Shown: piece after piece, positions 23,059 through 61,720 of the stretch
How the letters are laid out: every line of letters begins with the position of its first letter
How positions within the stretch are numbered: the stretch's first letter is position 1
Assembly: GCF_965363235.1 (NCBI RefSeq)
Contig: NC_134847.1
Coordinates: forward strand, 56,638,439-56,702,438
From: Mytilus galloprovincialis
Taxonomy: Eukaryota; Mollusca; Bivalvia; Mytilida; Mytilidae
Length of the DNA stretch: 64,000 nucleotides
Direction: 5' to 3'
Translations under genes and position numbers: made by a program
Notes under the pieces: model-generated
Databases searched by the model: none
Told to the model about the DNA's origin: nothing
Seen by the model: the letters and a program-made list of their open reading frames with translations, nothing else

Positions 23059-23660
23059 CTGAGTTCCGCTTCATTCTTAAACAATGACCTATTTAGAGCT
23101 AATATTATAGATGATCCTTCTTGCCATTGTGGGTCCGATGTTGAGGATGTCTACCATTACTTCTTCGTTTGCCCAAAATACACATTATGTAGAAAAACCT
23201 CATTCCATAACCTTAACTGGCTATCTAAAAACTTTGTTTTAGATACAAAACTATTAATTTGCGGACACTTGGAACTTTCGAACGAACAAAATATTCAAAT
23301 TTTCAAACATGTTCAAAATTTCAAAAAAAGGTCAAACAGATTTCTTATGCCTTGATAGAGCGTTGTTATTACTGACACAGAACGTCATCGTTGTCATCAA
23401 TTCACAAGTCATCATCACAGAATTATATGACTTTTCAAACTTTCTTTTTCTCTTTTTACTTTCTCTCCTCTTTGGTCACCTGTGAAAGCTAGTATTATAT
23501 GGTATAAACTGATTGTTTTATATGCATGTCCATTATATTATACTTTTATTTGTAACTTTATATTGTATTATGGAGAAGACTTCATAAGTATGATTTACTT
23601 GTGTCTAATCCATTTTGCTTTAATTCAGCAAATAAAATATGTTTAAACTAAACTGACCTC
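23059..23660 (+). pseudogene. LINE (non-LTR retrotransposon) 3' end with zinc-knuckle ORF remnant
   Basis: A 98-codon open stretch ending TGA at 23355 encodes RANIIDDPSCHCGSDVEDVY then HYFFVCPKYTLCRK. This CxCG...HYFFxCPxY pattern is the Cys/His region common at the C-terminus of non-LTR reverse transcriptases. About 300 bases of AT-rich 3' sequence follow, with an AATAAAAT near 23632. The reverse transcriptase core is missing, so this is a 5'-truncated copy. Confidence 0.75.
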
Positions 23661-24621
23661 CACTTAAAAGCCACACTGAATCTGTTTTATGTTATATATT
23701 ATTAATTCTAAATGTCGTGCTGATGGTCACTTTCTTGTCCTTTGAGCTTTGGTGGCTTACAGTAGTTGTCCTTTTAAAACACATACATGTATTAAAATCT
23801 TCAATATATTATAGTCTACATATAAACAGCAATCAAAGATTGAATAATAAAAAAAATACCATATTCTCCATATTCTTTATTTTACACATCTTCATTTAAA
23901 CAATCTCCCTACAATATAAACATGCATTTAATTATACAAACAAACAGAGATAGTCAAAACAGACTTAAATGTTCAAAAATAGTAGTTTTTAATGTAGGTC
24001 TGGAATTTTCAAATTCAATATGATCATGATGATAACTTCTTCAATGAGAATCTTAAGATTTGGAATTTTACTCAGATTGCTAGCCAGTAAGCATTCAAAA
24101 TAAATAATAATCTATGGTTTAATTGAACTAATTATATATTTTTTAATAGATTTGTAAGGTTTAAATGACTTTTAAAAAAAATTATAGGGCTCCTAAGTTT
24201 AGTTGCTGACCATTTTAATAAGTGAAAAGTTACTGAATGATTTGAGGGATATATATCATATAATATCATATGATTGACAATAATATTTAACTGTCCATAT
24301 GAACAGAAATGAAACAACAGTTATGAAGGATGTGCTTCATATTCTGAATTCCCAAAAATCAACATGTTTTTTCAAAAAGAAACATAATAGTACATATGTG
24401 AATTTAAATTAACAGTTCTAATACTAAAGCACTAAAATTTTGCATTTGATAAAGAAAATGTAGTTATCTAAAACAGTCATTAATGTTAGCATATAAATCA
24501 AACCAAAGAAGTACCAAAATAATGCAGATCATAAATAAATGTAAAGATTTCTGATCGGCTGATCCAGAAAAATCTTCAACAACTTAGGTGATTATTTATA
24601 TATATACATACAATAATAAGG

Positions 24622-24903
24622 TTAAGGTGGTACCCAACACATTCACTGGAGTTTATTTGGCTCGTTTAATTTTCATAAAATTTTGACAAATGATTTACTT
24701 TGACCCTATGACAAAAATATAAAAATTTCCAAAAATTTGAAACAACCATTTTATCAGAAAAATTACACTGGTTATATAGCAGTTTGACAAACACTAATTT
24801 TGATAATTGAGAAGCTTACTATTCCCTTTAACAACACAACGTAATTAAAACGTTAAGCTGATTTTACAGAGTTATCTCCCTGTAGTGTTAGGTACCACCT
24901 TAA
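24622..24903. mobile_element. TTAA-flanked MITE, family G copy 1
   Basis: 282 bp, ends TTAAGGTGGTACCCAACAC / GTGTTAGGTACCACCTTAA type. It is the reverse-complement relative of 35985-36264. Confidence 0.85.
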
Positions 24904-25321
24904 ACTTTAAGTCCACAATAATTGTACAAACCATGTTGACAGAATAGCACTATGAACACATATTGAGATATGATAAAGACTTCAAATATATCATAAAATA
25001 ATGCCACAGGAAAGAGAAACATTAGCACCTTGTATGGCCAGGAAAGATATGTGTAATTCAAAAACATCTTTAGACTCATTATATTAACCAAAATAACATT
25101 GTAATATTCACAAACTGTATTAATTTAGACATCATCACTTAAGTTGCTTTATAATAGTCTTAGCAAAGAGAAACAATTTGAAAATGTAATTTCCAATGAA
25201 GAAAAATAGGAACAAATTTCTACAGTCAAGCTTGCTATTCTAAAGCAAAAATAAGCTAAGGATATATAATTTCATCCAAAATTTAGCTGAACTTTTCAGA
25301 TGCTTAGCATCATTCTATTAG

Positions 25322-25795
25322 GTGAAGATATAGGTCAATTTGAATCATTTCATGAAAGAAATAGGTCATTTGGAATCATCCAATGAAAAAAATAGGTCAA
25401 TCAAAATCAAGTCATCAAATAATTAGGTCAATAGAATCATGTCATAAAGAAATAGGTCAATAAGTTTCACCTTAAATGAATTAACTCAACAATAATCTAC
25501 TTAAACAATCTGAATTGTGTTGTAAAAGTTATAGGTCATTAAGAATTATCTCTAAGGCAATACTTCAATCCAAATAATCTCATAGAAACAGGACAATCAG
25601 ATTTGTCTCATTAAAAGAAATAGGTCAGATTCATCTCATAAAAGAAATAGGTCAATCAGATTCATCTCATAAAAGAAATAGGTCAATCAGATTCCTAATA
25701 AAAGAAATAGGTCAATCAGATTCATCTCATTCAAAGAAGTAGGTCAATCAGTTTCATCTCAATCAAAGAAGTAGGTCAATCAGATTCATATCATC
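25322..25795. repeat. Degenerate 31-bp minisatellite rich in AGGTCA
   Basis: Units of the form AAATAGGTCAATCAGATTCA plus TCTCATAAAAG repeat with decay toward the left. At least 12 AGGTCA hexamers occur on the plus strand. It lies roughly 0.95-1.4 kb past the CDK8 stop and 5 kb upstream of AMD1. Confidence 0.85.
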
Positions 25796-26330
25796 CTAAC
25801 AATTTTTCCAGGTAATTTATTCTACCAAATAAACATGAAATGAGACATCTTTGTAAAAGACCAGTTACTTTTTTATCATTATAATCTATATTTTAGGTTA
25901 AAAGCAGTACTGTAAACTTAGAAAATGGAATATAAAGAAAACATTTTGAAATAATAAAGACATGACAAAATATAATACATGTAGTATCAATTCAAAAAGA
26001 AAAGTTAAACTGATGACTGACCTAAAAATTCTTAAACATTTTGTATACACAGTGTATTGTGATTGTGTATTTACTTCCTGTACTTATATTTACAATTTTC
26101 TATACAATACAAATTCACATTACTGCATATATATAATGTTATCAGTATATATCTGCTAGAACTTATTTCCATAATAAATTATCTCATGAGAAATAAGTGA
26201 AATAAACAAATGTAAATTGTATACTGTAAAAGTAAATAAAACCCAATACATGTATTACATGTATGTTGACTTTACAAAAATATACGATACTTAAATATAG
26301 ATAACTAATTTGACACTCATAATTGTAACA

Positions 26331-26542
26331 TACTGTGGATTCATTTATTTTTCGTGAGTACCAAATTTCATGGATTGAGGAAAACTTCCATTTTCGTGGA
26401 TATTTGATTTCGTTATTTCTAAAAGTCTGCACTAAATCATACAGCAAATTTGCAATTAGTTGAACATTTAAATTCAAGTTTTCCCCATACCCAAGAAATC
26501 CATGAAAATTGGTATCCAAAGAATAATAATGATTTCACAGTA
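26331..26542. mobile_element. MITE-like repeat, TACTGTGGAT ends, copy 3
   Basis: 212 bp from TACTGTGGATTCATT to GATTTCACAGTA, 200-400 bases past the CDK8 stop, so it may lie within the CDK8 3' UTR. It carries an AATAAA on the minus strand near 26349-26344. Confidence 0.78.
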
Positions 26543-26740
26543 TTTTATAACAGTTTAAAAATCTACTTCTTTCAAGTTGGCAATTGATAACAAATATGAA
26601 ACCAGAAGCATTGTCAAATGTACCAGTAACTTGATTGCAAAGTTCCCACAACAATAACTTGCAAACAATGGTTTCCATACGTGTTCTATAAGTTCTCGAT
26701 TCAAGTCAATTTTTAGTAGATAGTCACAAATTTGAATCCC

Positions 26741-53058
<26,318 letters not shown>

Positions 53059-55379
53059 TTCTTTGACAAGGCTCAAAAATATTTATTTTCCTAAAGATGC
53101 TTTTTAAATAAAATTCCTTTATTAAAAGCGTATTGATGATCAATACGATCTAATTACAGAACATTCATGGAACGACTCAACTATTCCGGGTTTTCAACAC
53201 TGGCAACGTAGATTTAAGATCATTCAAAGGGGCACTATAGTTAGAATCTAGCTACGAGATACAAATGTATATATATAATAAAAAATAAAAAATATAATTT
53301 ATTTTTGTTCAATTAATAGTGAAATAATAATTCGCCTTTAGCGGCCAGTATGTTTCAATTTTGTCAAAATAAGCTGAGAACCATTGATGATGAATAATTA
53401 TCTTGTTTATCTCAGCCGTTGCCAAAGCCATGCCGGAATAATTCGACTTCATTCACGGAATCCGTATTTTATATGTGAACTTCTGCTAGAGATGGATAAC
53501 GCATACATTGTGCGTTTTGAGTATTTAAAGGAAAATAATGCCAATATTGAAAGTGAAACAAAAGTAAACTGATCATTTGACGTTGACTGCATGATTCGAT
53601 CCACATAATATCCTTTTTATACAGGTACAAATGTACCGGAAAAACGATGATTAACATATATTTTTAATGTACAATATTAAGTTAAAGAGACCTAAAAAAA
53701 AAATACAAATGCACGAGCTAGTTTCTATCTATATCTATATTATGTTTATATCGCTTATATGACCATCGGTCTGAGGTCTCCGGAGGTCAACTCGATAGTT
53801 AATTAAATGCATGGCGTCTAGACTAAAATACACTTATAACGAAGTTACATGTTCCCGAGCCCATACCCTGCCGGTAATTTTTTTTATTTTAGAGACTTTT
53901 TATAAAATGGATAAATGTAGCTAGTGTAATGAAATCAGAGATCTATATAATTAGACTGAAGTATAGCTTGCATCAATTATTTCTCAGTATATTGGAGAAC
54001 CATAATTTTTTATAAACCAGAAAACTGACGGACCAAAACTATACATGAATTCTCGCCTCGTATAACTCGTTGCAATACCATATAGAGTAAAGAATAATGA
54101 GCAAACTGAAGAAAAGAATACAGAAAAATAACCAAACAATTAATAGGATACAGAAAGTGAAGACAATCCCATCCCTACCCCAGTCATTCATCACTGAAGC
54201 AAATACCAAAAAAACAGCTAGGTCTCTAAAAAATGATCAGATAGCAATTTTTGACAAATATCAAACAGTTTTGCATGTGCCAAACACCTTCCATAGGCAA
54301 CTGCATGTATAATACACTTAACATTCAGTGACAAATATTTCAAGCATGTACAGCTGGGACGTTTACAAATAAACCATACATATAATGGCCAGGCCCTGTT
54401 AAGTAGCCCGCCTTCCGGGAAGAAGGTTGGGGAAAAGTAGCCTGTTGCTGGTACACATGAAGGCAGCTGTTGAGATGATAGAAAAGTTAAAAAAAAACAC
54501 CTTAAGCTTGTAAGCATATATAAGATAGCATTTAGAAAAAAAGAACCGTACACATAGAGCTAATGTTTTTTTTTTTTTATAGAAAACACTCGTTATTAGT
54601 ACAATTAAATGCGTACGGCTTCTTACCAACCGATTCTTTCGTCGAATCTGTTTCCACAGACGTATTTATTGCGTCCGGTGGCGAATGTGTCATGCATGTT
54701 CAGGATAATCATATATATATATAGTGTCATTTGAAACTCTGAACTCTGGTCGGTAGTTGTCTCATTGCCAATCATACCATATCACCTTATATTATATACT
54801 CTGTTTTCCGTCCGAAAGTGTGTTTCGCAACCATGGCAACGGATCTTTATATAGCTTTTTTGAACGATTTTTTTTACCGAAAGTAGATGTTCTGCCGTTA
54901 AAAGATATTCTAACCAACTTAGTCACTAATTTGTAACAGAGGCTTTGAGACTAGGCTGATGTTATACAATATAGTCCCCCGATGATAGAAGTACCATATT
55001 TCATTTAGTATGTTACATGTAAAATAAAATGTTAATACATTTTATTGAAAAAAGAAATAATTTTATATTTACAGATTTTCTTTAGTAGAAGCCAAATTGG
55101 ACTTTTGATCCGGACAAAAGTAACTATTACATAAAGTCAATTCGACAAAGATCATTTACACCAATTTTTATTGATATGATTGTGTAGCTTCGAAGTTGGT
55201 TAAATGTTTGAAAAAAGTTCATGACGGAGGGACGACGAACCCCAAGTATTGAGAAAGGATCTTTGGAACCATCGGACCAGATTGCTAAAACTAGTCTAAC
55301 CAAGCCACCTTTTAATATTGGAAAAGAAACGATATGATGTATCAATTAGTGACACAAAATCACAACTGGCATGCGTATG
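53059..55379. other. Upstream region of CDK8, no recognised gene
   Basis: Contains the presumed CDK8 promoter and 5' UTR but no clear core promoter motif. One repeat tail (about 54745-54790) is present. A 62-codon plus-strand frame at 53384-53572 is unrecognised and probably chance. Confidence 0.5.
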
Positions 55380-56441
55380 GAAAAAGAAAAGCAAATGATT
55401 CTATCGCTTTATTGCTGTTACCGATCTCAAAATCACAATAAGGCCATGGGGTAAGTATTCTTACAAAATTTCGTCCATAACACGAAAAAAAGTCAAAGAT
55501 AAAATACGCAATGGGCACTTTTCACACATTTCCGCGGCAATTTTCAATTTGTATAACTAGGGATAAAATAAAAAACTCAACTAAAAGTATAGTAGCTATT
55601 GAATAGGACTGCAACGTGAGGATGAAGAATTTCTTGGATAAGCATTCTAAAGGCAGAAAATTTCGTCCGTTAAACGGAAATAAAGCCAAATTTTATAAAA
55701 TAACACGGGGGGGGGGGGGGGGGGTGGAGAGTCAAATTTTATAAAATACGCATTGCATGAGCACTTTCCAACCCACTGCCTTTGCATTTCTGTATGGCTA
55801 GGGATTATAAGCTCTGCTAAATAAATAGCTATTGCAAAGTACTACAGCGGGAGGGTAATAAATTTCTTGGGTACTATCTTAAATTTCGTCCGAAACATGG
55901 AAATAAAGCCATATTCGATGAAATATATATAAACGCATTGGGGACACCCACTTTCCGACCCATCGTCTCGGTTGTTCTTTTATGGATAGGGATTTGTAGA
56001 CGCTGCCATTATGAATAGCTATTGGATAATACTACAACGTGAGGTTCAAGAATTATTAGAATATGCATTTTTAAAGGATGGAAATTTCGTCCGTAACATG
56101 AAATAAAGCCAAATCGATAAAATACGCATTGGTGACACCCACTTTCTGACCCATTGTCTCGGTTGTTCTTTATTGCTAGAGATTAAAGACATGTCATAAT
56201 GAACATCTGTTAGTGACCTTCTGCTGTTGTTTTTTCTATGGTCGGGTTGTTGTCTCTTTGACACATTCCCCATTTCCATTCTCAATTTTATCTATTGGAA
56301 AGTACTACAACGTAAGAGTAAAAAAATCTGTAGTAAGCATTCTTAAAGGTAGAAAATTTCGTCCAGAACACGAAAAAAAATGAAATACGCATGGGAACAC
56401 CGATTTTCCGACCCATTGGCTGTTGTTCTTCATAGCTATTG
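55380..56441. repeat. Diverged satellite-like array, segment 1
   Basis: Units of about 190-220 bp marked by TTTCGTCC (at 55471, 55663, 55886, 56087 and 56359 in the TCGTCC frame), each with CGCATTGG...GACACCCACTTTCCGACC and TACTACAACG blocks. A G run of about 18 lies at 55707-55724. The last spacing is stretched by a repeat insertion. Confidence 0.85.
56219..56289 (-). repeat. Dispersed 'GACACATTCCCCATTTCC' repeat inside the array
   Basis: Ends TGGTCGGGTTGTTGTCTCTT then TGACACATTCCCCATTTCC, as at 45066-45125. It interrupts one satellite unit and accounts for the 272-base spacing. Confidence 0.65.
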
Positions 56442-59400
56442 CACGGTGGGTATGGTTGTCCTGCGAGAGAACGTACTGTGCTGGTGATTCGGTCCTGACG
56501 GGTGCTGGTGATCAATGAAAAAATGTAAACAAAGACGAAAATGATAATTTTTTACGTTTTCACTCATAAAAAATGGAAGAAAACAGTTGAGATTTTTCAA
56601 TTTCGTTTCTTATGGGTTCATATATAAACCCTTGAAAAAATGACCCTCTAAACTGTTTCAGTAAGCGTAACACAAAAATGCTCATTTTCAGAAAATCTGG
56701 AACTGAAAAAATAAAACAAAAATGCTCATAGAGTCCGCTTTCTATGCCGCAATCCACACGACAAAACAATTTTGTGAAAAAACATTGCAATTTATTAAAA
56801 TTTAGCATTTTCTCAATTTATTCATGTCCTGATACTGTGCTGGTGGGTCCTGTCATTGTGTTGGTGGGTCCTGATACGGTGCTGGTGATTTTGGATAAAA
56901 ATTTGGTCATATTTGAAACAAATGTTACAAAATCAATAAAATTAGCCAGATAATTGTTGCCAACAGGATCTATGACTCCTATTTTAGCTCTTGTGCATCC
57001 ATTTGGCTGTTTCAATGTGTTTTCAAATGATCTGAACTTGTATTACATAATAACATAAAAGGGCAGCATCTTTCGTCCAATATCAGATAACAATATATAG
57101 TATCTAAAATAAGTTAAAAATTCCACAATACTATATAATTCATTTTATGTGTCAATTTGTTCGAAAAAAGTCGAAAAGAAGAGACTTTTTTTAATGTCAT
57201 GATTATATGTCGCTTTCTAGATCTATGCTTAGCATTTATTTCAGATGACATGGACTCCTCACCCTGATGACCCTGCTGCCTTTCATAACTTTATCCGTAT
57301 ACCTATATTAATACTAGTAGATAAACAAAATGCTGCATGCAACACGTATTTTTGTATTTAAAATGATTCGTTGTAACGAGAATATTTGTGGTGAATGGAA
57401 ACTGTGAGGGTCACAATCTTAAATTGCTTATAAATGTTGCTGGAACCAGTTTCGTTACCTGATCTGAATTTTCTGAAATGTGCAAGGTAGATAGACATTT
57501 TGATTTTTTTACTCGGAAATGAACCATTGTGTTGATCCCATGCTAAACAAGAAGTTTCCCCTTTATATCTCTATTATTCATTGTCTGTGCTGTTTTGATA
57601 CTATTGCAGTTTGCACATTTCGGAATTGACAGGCCACAGGAGGGGTCATAAACCGTACACGAAAAGATAAAATATTGATATAAGTACTTAATTTGCATCT
57701 TTGAACCCCCATCCCGGCTTGTTTTTTTAGGAGCCTGTGGTGACAAAAATGGTCGATTACAGACAGCCGTGTACGCATTTTACTTTCCAGGCGGGTTATT
57801 GTTGATTGTTAAAGTCCTGAAAACGGATAGATGGAAACAAAAATGTTTGATATATCTGGCTTTAGATTCAGTTTTTTTTTAAATATAAATTAAGGCTACA
57901 TTTTAATATAATAATTCTATGAATTCACAATATAAAAAAAAGCAGAAAAACAAATGAATGAAGTGAAATATCTTAGTAATGAGTCAATACTACAGAGATG
58001 GTGTGTTTGACACACAAAACTTAAAAGCTTAGTGATATTACCAATATTAAAATAAAAGTGTATTTTAGTTGGGTATTTTTTCCATTTACTCATTTTCAAT
58101 TATAATCAAGGCACAGTTTATTTTTATTCATGAAAAATATTTATAGATATAGGAAGATGTGGTGTGAGTGCCAATGAGACAACTCTCCATCCAAATAACA
58201 ATTTAAAAAGTAAACCATTATAGGTTTAAAGTACGGCCTTCAACACGGAGCCTTGGCTATATATAGAAAAGAAGGACACATTGTTCACTTCCTCCCCCGT
58301 AATTCTTTATCAAAAATATTTATTTTGAAATGAAAAAAGCTAAGAAATCTTAATTTTATTAGTGTTCTCTAGGTTATCTCGTCTTCATTCTCTGACATAT
58401 TCTAGCCTGCCCTTTCATAAAATAGTGATTTTGTTTTAGTGTTATCTCGAACTTTCGAGAAAAAAAACTGATAACCGTTTAGACAAAAAAAAAATGTGTC
58501 GGAAAAATCTTACAGCAAGTGATTCTTAATAGCTATAAGATACATTTTTCTTTTACAATACAACTTTTAAATCTTACGGGAAACTGTTCCAAGCTTTCAC
58601 TGTAACCTCGCTCTATCTTATCCCCATCCCTCCCCCCCCCCCCCAAAAAAAAAACCACCGAACAAACAAACCCGCAATACTATTGTCATTCTTATAGTCA
58701 GCACTCAATTGTTCACAAACAAATGTGTTTTAAGCTGCTAAAGACATGATTCAAACGCTCAGAAAGTCCTTTGTTCTATATTTTTGCTCTCCATTTTTAT
58801 GCAAAACCTTTTACATTTTTATTTTATGGGTTATTGTTGAAGGTCGTACGATGACGTATGGTTGTTAACACATACTTCCTTTGGTTCCTTATGGAAATTT
58901 GTCCGTTGACAACAAACATACCACATCATCTACTTTATATAAGTATTGTATAAATTACAACGTATTTTGGTGATCTTGCAAAATGATCGTAATCCCGAAA
59001 ATCGTAAACATATTTTCTTATCTTAAAAGGGGGCAAGAAGGGTTCCATTAACAGGCCAATAAATAAGATTACAGTTAGTTTTAAAAAAAATAGGGGTATT
59101 TTTTCTCTCATAATAACAGTAAACAGATTCACAACAATGTCAATTTCAAGAAAGCAGACAACAGCTAATAAGTCAATAACAGTACAGCATCAATGATCTT
59201 GAATATATGCCACTTTTTACTAAAATATAAAAGCACAGAACCAGGACATAGGAGCACAGAACCAGGACCGTTTTTCTTATCACCAGCACAGCGTCAGGAC
59301 AATTCCGTTTTACGAACTTGCACGACTTTTGCAATATAATATTGTTGTAATATACTTTGCATGGTACTTATGACACATCAGAGAAAAATTAAGCAACAAA

Positions 59401-59531
59401 ACGGTCGTTTTATTGCCGTTCTGATACAATGTAAACAAACCCACCAGCACAGAATCAGGACCCACCAGCACCCGTCAGGACCAAATCACCAGCACAGTAC
59501 GTTCTCTCGCAGGACAACCATACCCACCGTG
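56442..59531. mobile_element. 3.09-kb element with CACGGTG-starting 69-bp inverted ends and 5-bp duplication
   Basis: Left end 56442-56510 and right end 59463-59531 are inverted repeats identical except position 49, starting CACGGTGGGTATGG. TATTG flanks both sides (56437-56441 and 59532-59536), while intact array units show it once. Subterminal repeats of GTGCTGGTGGGTCCTG type occur near both ends (56826-56890; 59237-59305 inverted). No transposase was recognised, so it is probably non-autonomous. A CAC start with a 5-bp duplication fits the Transib/RAG-like superfamily, but G at position 4 departs from the usual CACWRTG, so this is inference. Confidence 0.85.
58152..58256 (+). repeat. Dispersed 'GCCAATGAGACAACT' repeat inside the 3.09-kb element
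   Basis: GAAGATGTGGTGTGAGTGCC, AATGAGACAACTCTCCATCC, and GGCCTTCAACACGGAGCC. A degraded opposite-strand relative is at about 58838-58932. Confidence 0.65.
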
Positions 59532-59992
59532 TATTGGTAAGTACTACAACGTATAAAGGGTAAAGAATTTTTGGTTAAAGGTAATCAATTTCGTCCGTAA
59601 CATCGTAAAAAAGTCAAATTGATAAATACGCATTGGACACTTTCCTACCCATTTTCTCCGCAGTTCTGTATAGCTAGGATTTAAAAACTCTGCTTAAAAA
59701 AAATGCTTTTTGATAGTACTACAGCGAGAGGATATAGAAACTCTAGGGTAAGAATTCCTAAAGGCCACAGGTAACGTCCATTACACTAGAAAAAAAATCA
59801 AATTTGATAAAATACCGCATTGGGGACACCAACTTTCCGACCTATTGTCTCAGTTGTTCTTTATGGCTAGAGATTATAGACCTGCCTTAATACACAGGCA
59901 TTTACTATTGGTAATTAAGTCCTACCATGTAAGGGTAAAGAATTTCTGGTGTAAGCATTTTAAAAGGTCGAAAAATTTGTCCGTAACACGAT
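59532..59992. repeat. Satellite-like array, segment 2
   Basis: Resumes exactly after the 3.09-kb element (TATTGGTAAGTACTACAACG) and continues for about two units, then is cut by a family D-like insertion after CCGTAACACG. Confidence 0.8.
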
Positions 59993-61290
59993 AACCAGAT
60001 GCTCCGCAGTGCGCAGCTTTACGCGACCGCAGAGGTCGAACCCTGAACAGTATGGACACTACATTCAAGCTTGATACAGCTCTTAATTTGGATTGTGATT
60101 ACATTGTTGACACAACATAGGTTTCTGACACAGAATGAAAGTGGTCTAATGAACTTAACAATTTTTTTTGGCTTATGAACAATACACTATGCTGTTGAAT
60201 ATTATTGCCTCAAAACAAATAATGGAAGAAATTTTCTTTTTAATTTCTGAAATTTGAAATGAGAAAAATTGTTTTCCCCCTTTTTCTATACACTCTTCCA
60301 CAAGTTATTGTCTGGACACTAGAAAAATGCTTATTTGGGCCCCTTTTTCCTAATCCAAAGGGACAATAGCCCCCTTTAATCAATCCCAACCTTTCTTTTG
60401 TGGCTTCAAACCTTGTGTTTAAATTTCTAAGTTTTATATTTACTTATACTTAAGTTATTGGCATATTACAAATTATGCTAAAAATTATTGGTCAAATTTC
60501 GAAATATACTTTTAAAAGTTATTGGCAAATATCCAATGGGAGTTTATTATACTTAAGTTATTGGCAAATTTCCAATGGAGTTTATTATACTAAAGTTATT
60601 GGCAAATTTTCAATGGAGTTTATTAATACTGAAGTTATTGGCAAATTTCCAATACCCATTTTTTAAAGCAGTGTGAAGTAGTTCCAACATTACTTCTGGA
60701 TTACCTCCCTTACACTGCTTTCAAATTGTCTTAACTGTCCCTTAACCAGAAAAAAACCCTTGCTTTTCCCCCCAAACCCCGAATTTATATATGGTTTGAG
60801 CCATAACCACCAAAAGTCCATCCTAACCATCCCTTAGCCTAGGCTTAGTAGTATGGAATCTTGTGGTATAATTTCAAAATGATTCATACAATTTTACACA
60901 AGTTATTGTCTTGAAACTACAAAAATGTTTGTTTTTGGCCCCTTTTTTCCTAGACTGTTTGCCTCATAACCCTGAACATAAATCCCAACCTTCTACTTAT
61001 GGTATTTAACATTGTGGTACAATTTCAGAGCAATTGAAATACTTATACACAACCTATTGTCCTGAAACTAAATAAATGGTTGTTTTGGGCCCCTAATTCC
61101 TAACCCTTAGGGACCATAACCCCCAAAATCAATCCCAACCTTCCTTTTGCGGTTATAAACATTGTGTTAAAATTTTATTGATTTCTATTCACTTTTACTA
61201 AAGTTATTATCTGGAAATCATCTGTCTTCAGAAGACGCTGACGACAACGTGATACCAATATACGACCAAATTTTTTTTAATTGTTGCAGT
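59993..61290 (+). mobile_element. Family D-like modular repeat inserted in the array
   Basis: Starts AACCAGATGCTCCGCAGTGC like 43843, contains GGGCCCCT and AATCAATCCCAACCTT blocks repeated, and ends TACGACCAAA...GCAGTCGTA with a weak hairpin. Array sequence continues on both sides. Confidence 0.7.
60500..60658. repeat. 37-bp tandem repeat, about four copies
   Basis: AAGTTATTGGCAAATTTCCA followed by ATGGAGTTTATTATACT, with decay at both ends, nested within the family D-like element. Confidence 0.9.
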
Positions 61291-61720
61291 CGTAAAAAAA
61301 AGTCAAATTTGATAAAATAAGCATTGGACACTTTCCAATCCATTGCCTCGGCACTTCTGTATGGCTAGGGTTTATAGACTCTAACAAATTGCTATTGGAT
61401 AGAACTACAGCGTGTGGGTTAAGAATTTTTGGGGTAAGCATTCTAAAAGGCCTAAAATTTCGTTCATAACAAGGAAAAAAAATCAAATTTGATAAAATAT
61501 GCATTTGGGACACCAACTTCCCGACCTATTGTCTCAGTAGTTCTTTACTGCTAGGGATTTTAGATGCTGCCCTACTGTACAGTTATTGGATAGAATAACA
61601 ACTGGAGGGTAAAGAATTTCTGGGGTAAGGCTTAAAAGCATTCTTAAAGGCTGAAACAGTGAAATAAAGCCAAATTTTATAAAATAAGCATAAGAGACAC
61701 CCACTTTCCGAAATGAATGT
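61291..61720. repeat. Satellite-like array, segment 3
   Basis: Resumes with AAAGTCAAATTTGATAAAAT and holds two further units before the pattern fades near 61720. Confidence 0.8.

Larger units (their letters stand above)
20653..26740. other. Intergenic region between CDK8 (3' end) and AMD1 (5' end)
   Basis: About 6 kb with no recognised gene. It holds a hairpin-family fragment (20848-21245), a family A copy, a LINE 3' end, a TTAA MITE, the AGGTCA-rich minisatellite and a MITE. No TATA box or CpG-rich promoter was evident near AMD1 exon 1. Confidence 0.7.

Noticed and set aside
25322..25795. CRISPR-like direct repeats
   Set aside because: Units are contiguous and decaying with no unique spacers; the genome is plainly eukaryotic.
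53384..53572. 62-codon plus-strand frame upstream of CDK8
   Set aside because: No recognised motif, no splice context and an overlapping opposite frame of equal length; left as chance.
56744..57015. Frames with VGPDTVLV / SGPTNTM repeats
   Set aside because: They are the subterminal GTGCTGGTGGGTCCTG repeats of the 3.09-kb element read through.
56442..59531. RAG1- or Transib-like transposase coding sequence in the 3.09-kb element
   Set aside because: No frame over 90 codons and no recognisable catalytic domain on either strand, so only the ends support the superfamily idea.
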